Shown: positions 62,302 to 64,000 of the stretch, piece after piece
Layout: the number at the start of each line of letters is the position of its first letter
Position numbering within the stretch: position 1 is the stretch's first letter
Source of the DNA: Mycobacterium sp. DL440
GTDB lineage: Bacteria > Actinomycetota > Actinomycetes > Mycobacteriales > Mycobacteriaceae
Assembly: GCF_011745145.1 (NCBI RefSeq)
Contig: NZ_CP050191.1
Span: forward strand, 5,906,473 to 5,970,472
DNA length: 64,000 nt
Reading direction: 5' to 3'
Position numbers and translations under genes: made by a program
Notes under the pieces: generated by a model
Told to the model about the DNA's origin: nothing
Databases searched by the model: none
Seen by the model: the letters and a program-made list of their open reading frames with translations, nothing else

Positions 62302-63054
62302 GTGGACTTCCGAGCTGCTCTGCTCGACCAGACCCGTAGCTTCGGGGAGCTGATCGCCTCCAGCGATCCCGAGACGCCGGTGCCGACGTGCCCGGACTGG
62401 ACGTTCAAGCAACTGTTCCGCCATGTCGGGCGCGGAAACCGTTGGGCGGCACAGATTATCTCCGAGCGTCGGGTTTCGCCTCTCGACCCGCGTGATGTCC
62501 ACGGGGGCAGGCCGCCCGATGATCTCGACACCGCCATCGAGTGGCTCAACGCGGGCGCGGCCCAGGTCCTCAAGTCAGTGGACCAGATCGGCACCGACGC
62601 CAGGGTGTGGACGTTCCTGGGCCCCAAACCCGCGGGTTGGTGGGTACGGCGCCGCGTCCACGAGGCGGCGGTCCACCACGCCGACGCGGCGTTGGCGGTG
62701 GGAACCGAGTTCGTGCTGCCGGCGGACCTCGCCGCCGATGCGGTCAGTGAATGGCTGGAGATCGCCACCGCCTTGGCCAAGAAGCGGCATGAAGAACCGC
62801 TCGCGATGGGCTCCGGCATCCATCTGCACGCGACCGACGACGGTCTGGGGCCGACGGGGGAGTGGACGGTCGAGCACGACGAGGACGGGCTCGCGTGGTC
62901 CCACAGCCACGGCAAGGGCACCGTCGCGCTGAAAGGCCCGGCTCAGAAGCTGCTGATGGCAGTCACGCGCCGGCGCAAAGCTGCCGACCTCGGGCTGGAA
63001 GTGTTCGGCGACACCGCAACCTGGGATGCGTGGCTCGACCGCACACCGTTCTGA
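62302..63054 (+). CDS. Maleylpyruvate isomerase-family (TIGR03083) protein
   Basis: This 250-residue protein has the mycothiol-dependent maleylpyruvate isomerase N-terminal domain (RAALLDQTRSFGELIASSD, VPTCPDWTFKQLFRHVGRGNRW) with metal-ligand His in FRHVG and in RVHEAAVHHADAALAVG. A C-terminal SCP2-like portion follows (IHLHATDDGLGPTGEWTVEHDEDGLAWSHSHGKGTVALKGPAQKLLMAV). GTG 62302 is one base after the P450 stop codon, so the two are co-translated. Together with the SnoaL gene next door it suggests a small oxidative pathway. Confidence 0.8.
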   Translation: MDFRAALLDQTRSFGELIASSDPETPVPTCPDWTFKQLFRHVGRGNRWAAQIISERRVSPLDPRDVHGGRPPDDLDTAIEWLNAGAAQVLKSVDQIGTDARVWTFLGPKPAGWWVRRRVHEAAVHHADAALAVGTEFVLPADLAADAVSEWLEIATALAKKRHEEPLAMGSGIHLHATDDGLGPTGEWTVEHDEDGLAWSHSHGKGTVALKGPAQKLLMAVTRRRKAADLGLEVFGDTATWDAWLDRTPF

Positions 63055-63072
63055 GAGGCGTACGTTTCGTTC

Positions 63073-63441
63073 ATGACCACATCCGAGATCGCCACGGTTC
63101 TGGCCTGGCATGACGCGCTGGACGAAGACGACATCGACACGCTGATCGCGCTGTCCAGCGATGACATCGAGGTGGGCGATGCCAACGGTGCCGCCCAAGG
63201 GCACGCCGCCCTACGTGAGTGGGCCGCATCCGGCGGGGACACCGTGACGCCGGGACGGATGTTCGTGCACGACGGCGTGGTCGTCGTCGAACAGACCATT
63301 ATGGCGGCCGACGGGACCACCCGCACCGGTGCTGCGGCGTTCCGGGTGGTACACGACCACGTCACGTCGGCGTTCCGTCACGACACCCTGGCCGCCGCAC
63401 TGGCCGCCACCGAGCTCACCGAAAAGGACCTCGTCGGCTGA
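63073..63441 (+). CDS. SnoaL/NTF2-like small protein
   Basis: This 122-residue cone-fold protein (TSEIATVLAWHDALDEDDIDTLIALSSDDIEVG, GHAALREWAAS, EQTIMAADGTTRTGAAAFRVVHDHV) is of the SnoaL_2 type. Members act as isomerases, hydratases or ligand binders. It lies 18 bp after the maleylpyruvate isomerase-like gene and is probably third in the P450 operon. It converges on the YibE/F gene with 8 bp between stops. Confidence 0.8.
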   Translation: MTTSEIATVLAWHDALDEDDIDTLIALSSDDIEVGDANGAAQGHAALREWAASGGDTVTPGRMFVHDGVVVVEQTIMAADGTTRTGAAAFRVVHDHVTSAFRHDTLAAALAATELTEKDLVG

Positions 63442-63449
63442 GCCGCAGG

Positions 63450-64000
63450 CTATTTCGTCCTGGTGGTGGGCGCGGGCGTGGCCAGCACAGCCGCGATCCC
63501 CGTCGTCAACGGGACCGACAGAGCCAGGGCGATGCCGCCCACAGCGGAGCGGGCGATCTCGATCGCCACGCTCTCACCCGTGAGCACGTCACCCAGTGAC
63601 CGGTTGGCCACGCTGAACAACAGCAACAGCGGCAGGGCACTGCCGGCATAGGCCAGCACCAGGGTGTAGACGGTGCTGGCGATGTGGTCACTGCCCACCC
63701 GCATGGCGCCGACGAAGATCGACCGCCGGCTGCTGCCGTGCTCTGCCAGCTCGAACACCGTCGAGGCCTGGGTGATGGTCACGTCGTTGAGTACACCGAG
63801 TGAGCCGATGATGAACCCGGCCAACAACAGCCCGGTGATCGACACGTTGCCCATATACGCGGCGACTTCGTTGTTCTGGTCCTCGGATAACCCCGTCAAG
63901 TGGGCCAATTCGATTGCCGCCCAGGACAGTATCGCTGCCAGCAGCAGTGAGGTGAGAGTGCCCAGCAGGGCCGCGCTGGTGCGCAGGCTGACGCCGTGGG
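63450..64000 (-). CDS. YibE/F-family membrane protein, C-terminal part (cut by window end)
   Basis: The frame is open to the window edge, and about 183 residues are visible. HGVSLRTSAALLGTLTSLLL just inside the edge, LGVLNDVTITQASTVFELAE and MRVGSDHIASTVYTLVLAYAGSALP are YibE/F hallmarks, with four membrane helices in this part. The family consists of multi-pass membrane proteins of unknown function. The N-terminal half lies beyond base 64000, so no start codon is given. Confidence 0.85.
   Translation of the reverse strand, partial: HGVSLRTSAALLGTLTSLLLAAILSWAAIELAHLTGLSEDQNNEVAAYMGNVSITGLLLAGFIIGSLGVLNDVTITQASTVFELAEHGSSRRSIFVGAMRVGSDHIASTVYTLVLAYAGSALPLLLLFSVANRSLGDVLTGESVAIEIARSAVGGIALALSVPLTTGIAAVLATPAPTTRTK

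Overview
The window is GC-rich, densely coded DNA from a mycobacterium, most likely a fast grower (Mycolicibacterium type). The evidence is a complete ESX-3 type VII secretion locus with PE/PPE and EsxGH, a PGRS-like glycine-rich protein, mycobacterial-only families (Rv0320-like, DUF7159, VapBC25, VapBC2), F420/mycothiol-type enzymes, and gene order that I recall as collinear with M. tuberculosis from about Rv0273c to Rv0322. A phnDCE/phnF phosphate-phosphonate transport locus, which I know from M. smegmatis, argues against the tuberculosis complex. Rv numbers are given from memory of gene order and protein length, not from a search.

Layout. 1-4.6 kb: a TetR-VOC-carboxymuconolactone-decarboxylase-like operon, a second TetR, a DUF2236 protein, VapBC25 and an LCMT-type methyltransferase. 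4.68-19.35 kb: ESX-3 (eccA3-eccB3-eccC3-PE5-PPE4-esxG-esxH-espG3-eccD3-mycP3-eccE3) behind a short AT-rich leader with an IdeR-like box. 19.3-23.1 kb: hydrolases, an amidohydrolase and a Tam-like methyltransferase. 23.1-28.1 kb: a leftward sulfatase / Stf0 sulfotransferase / cysD / cysNC block, which amounts to sulfate activation, transfer and removal in one place. 28.2-35.6 kb: PAP2 and PAP2-lipid-kinase genes, an L,D-transpeptidase, a SnoaL protein, an Hsp70-like membrane protein with an apparent frameshift, a cupin and a GH16 glucanase. 35.7-41 kb: the phn operon, with a zinc alcohol dehydrogenase, a double-length PhnE, PhnC, PhnD, the divergent repressor PhnF and two perfect PhnF operators. 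41.5-44 kb: a PGRS protein without a PE domain. 44.1-54.4 kb: VapBC2, AraC, an M15-like exported hydrolase, a HipB-HipA pair with three operator-like repeats, MarR, a rhomboid-like protein, TetR, an LLM flavin enzyme and tRNA-Gly(TCC). 54.7-64 kb: two DUF7159 proteins, dcd, an ammonium transporter, udgA, a P450 operon and the start of a YibE/F gene.

Most notable points. (1) A near-perfect copy of the Tn5/Nextera mosaic end lies inside the second DUF7159 gene and is probably an assembly artefact. (2) Three proteins here (the Hsp70-like protein and both DUF7159 proteins) share one architecture: a degenerate actin/Hsp70-type cytoplasmic domain, one membrane helix and a low-complexity exported tail. 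Two of the three have sequence problems exactly at the helix-tail junction. (3) The Amt transporter has Glu in place of the first of the twin pore histidines. (4) EsxH has Arg where the M. tuberculosis protein has the zinc ligand His70. (5) The PGRS protein lacks a PE domain. I saw no CRISPR array, insertion sequence, prophage or rRNA.
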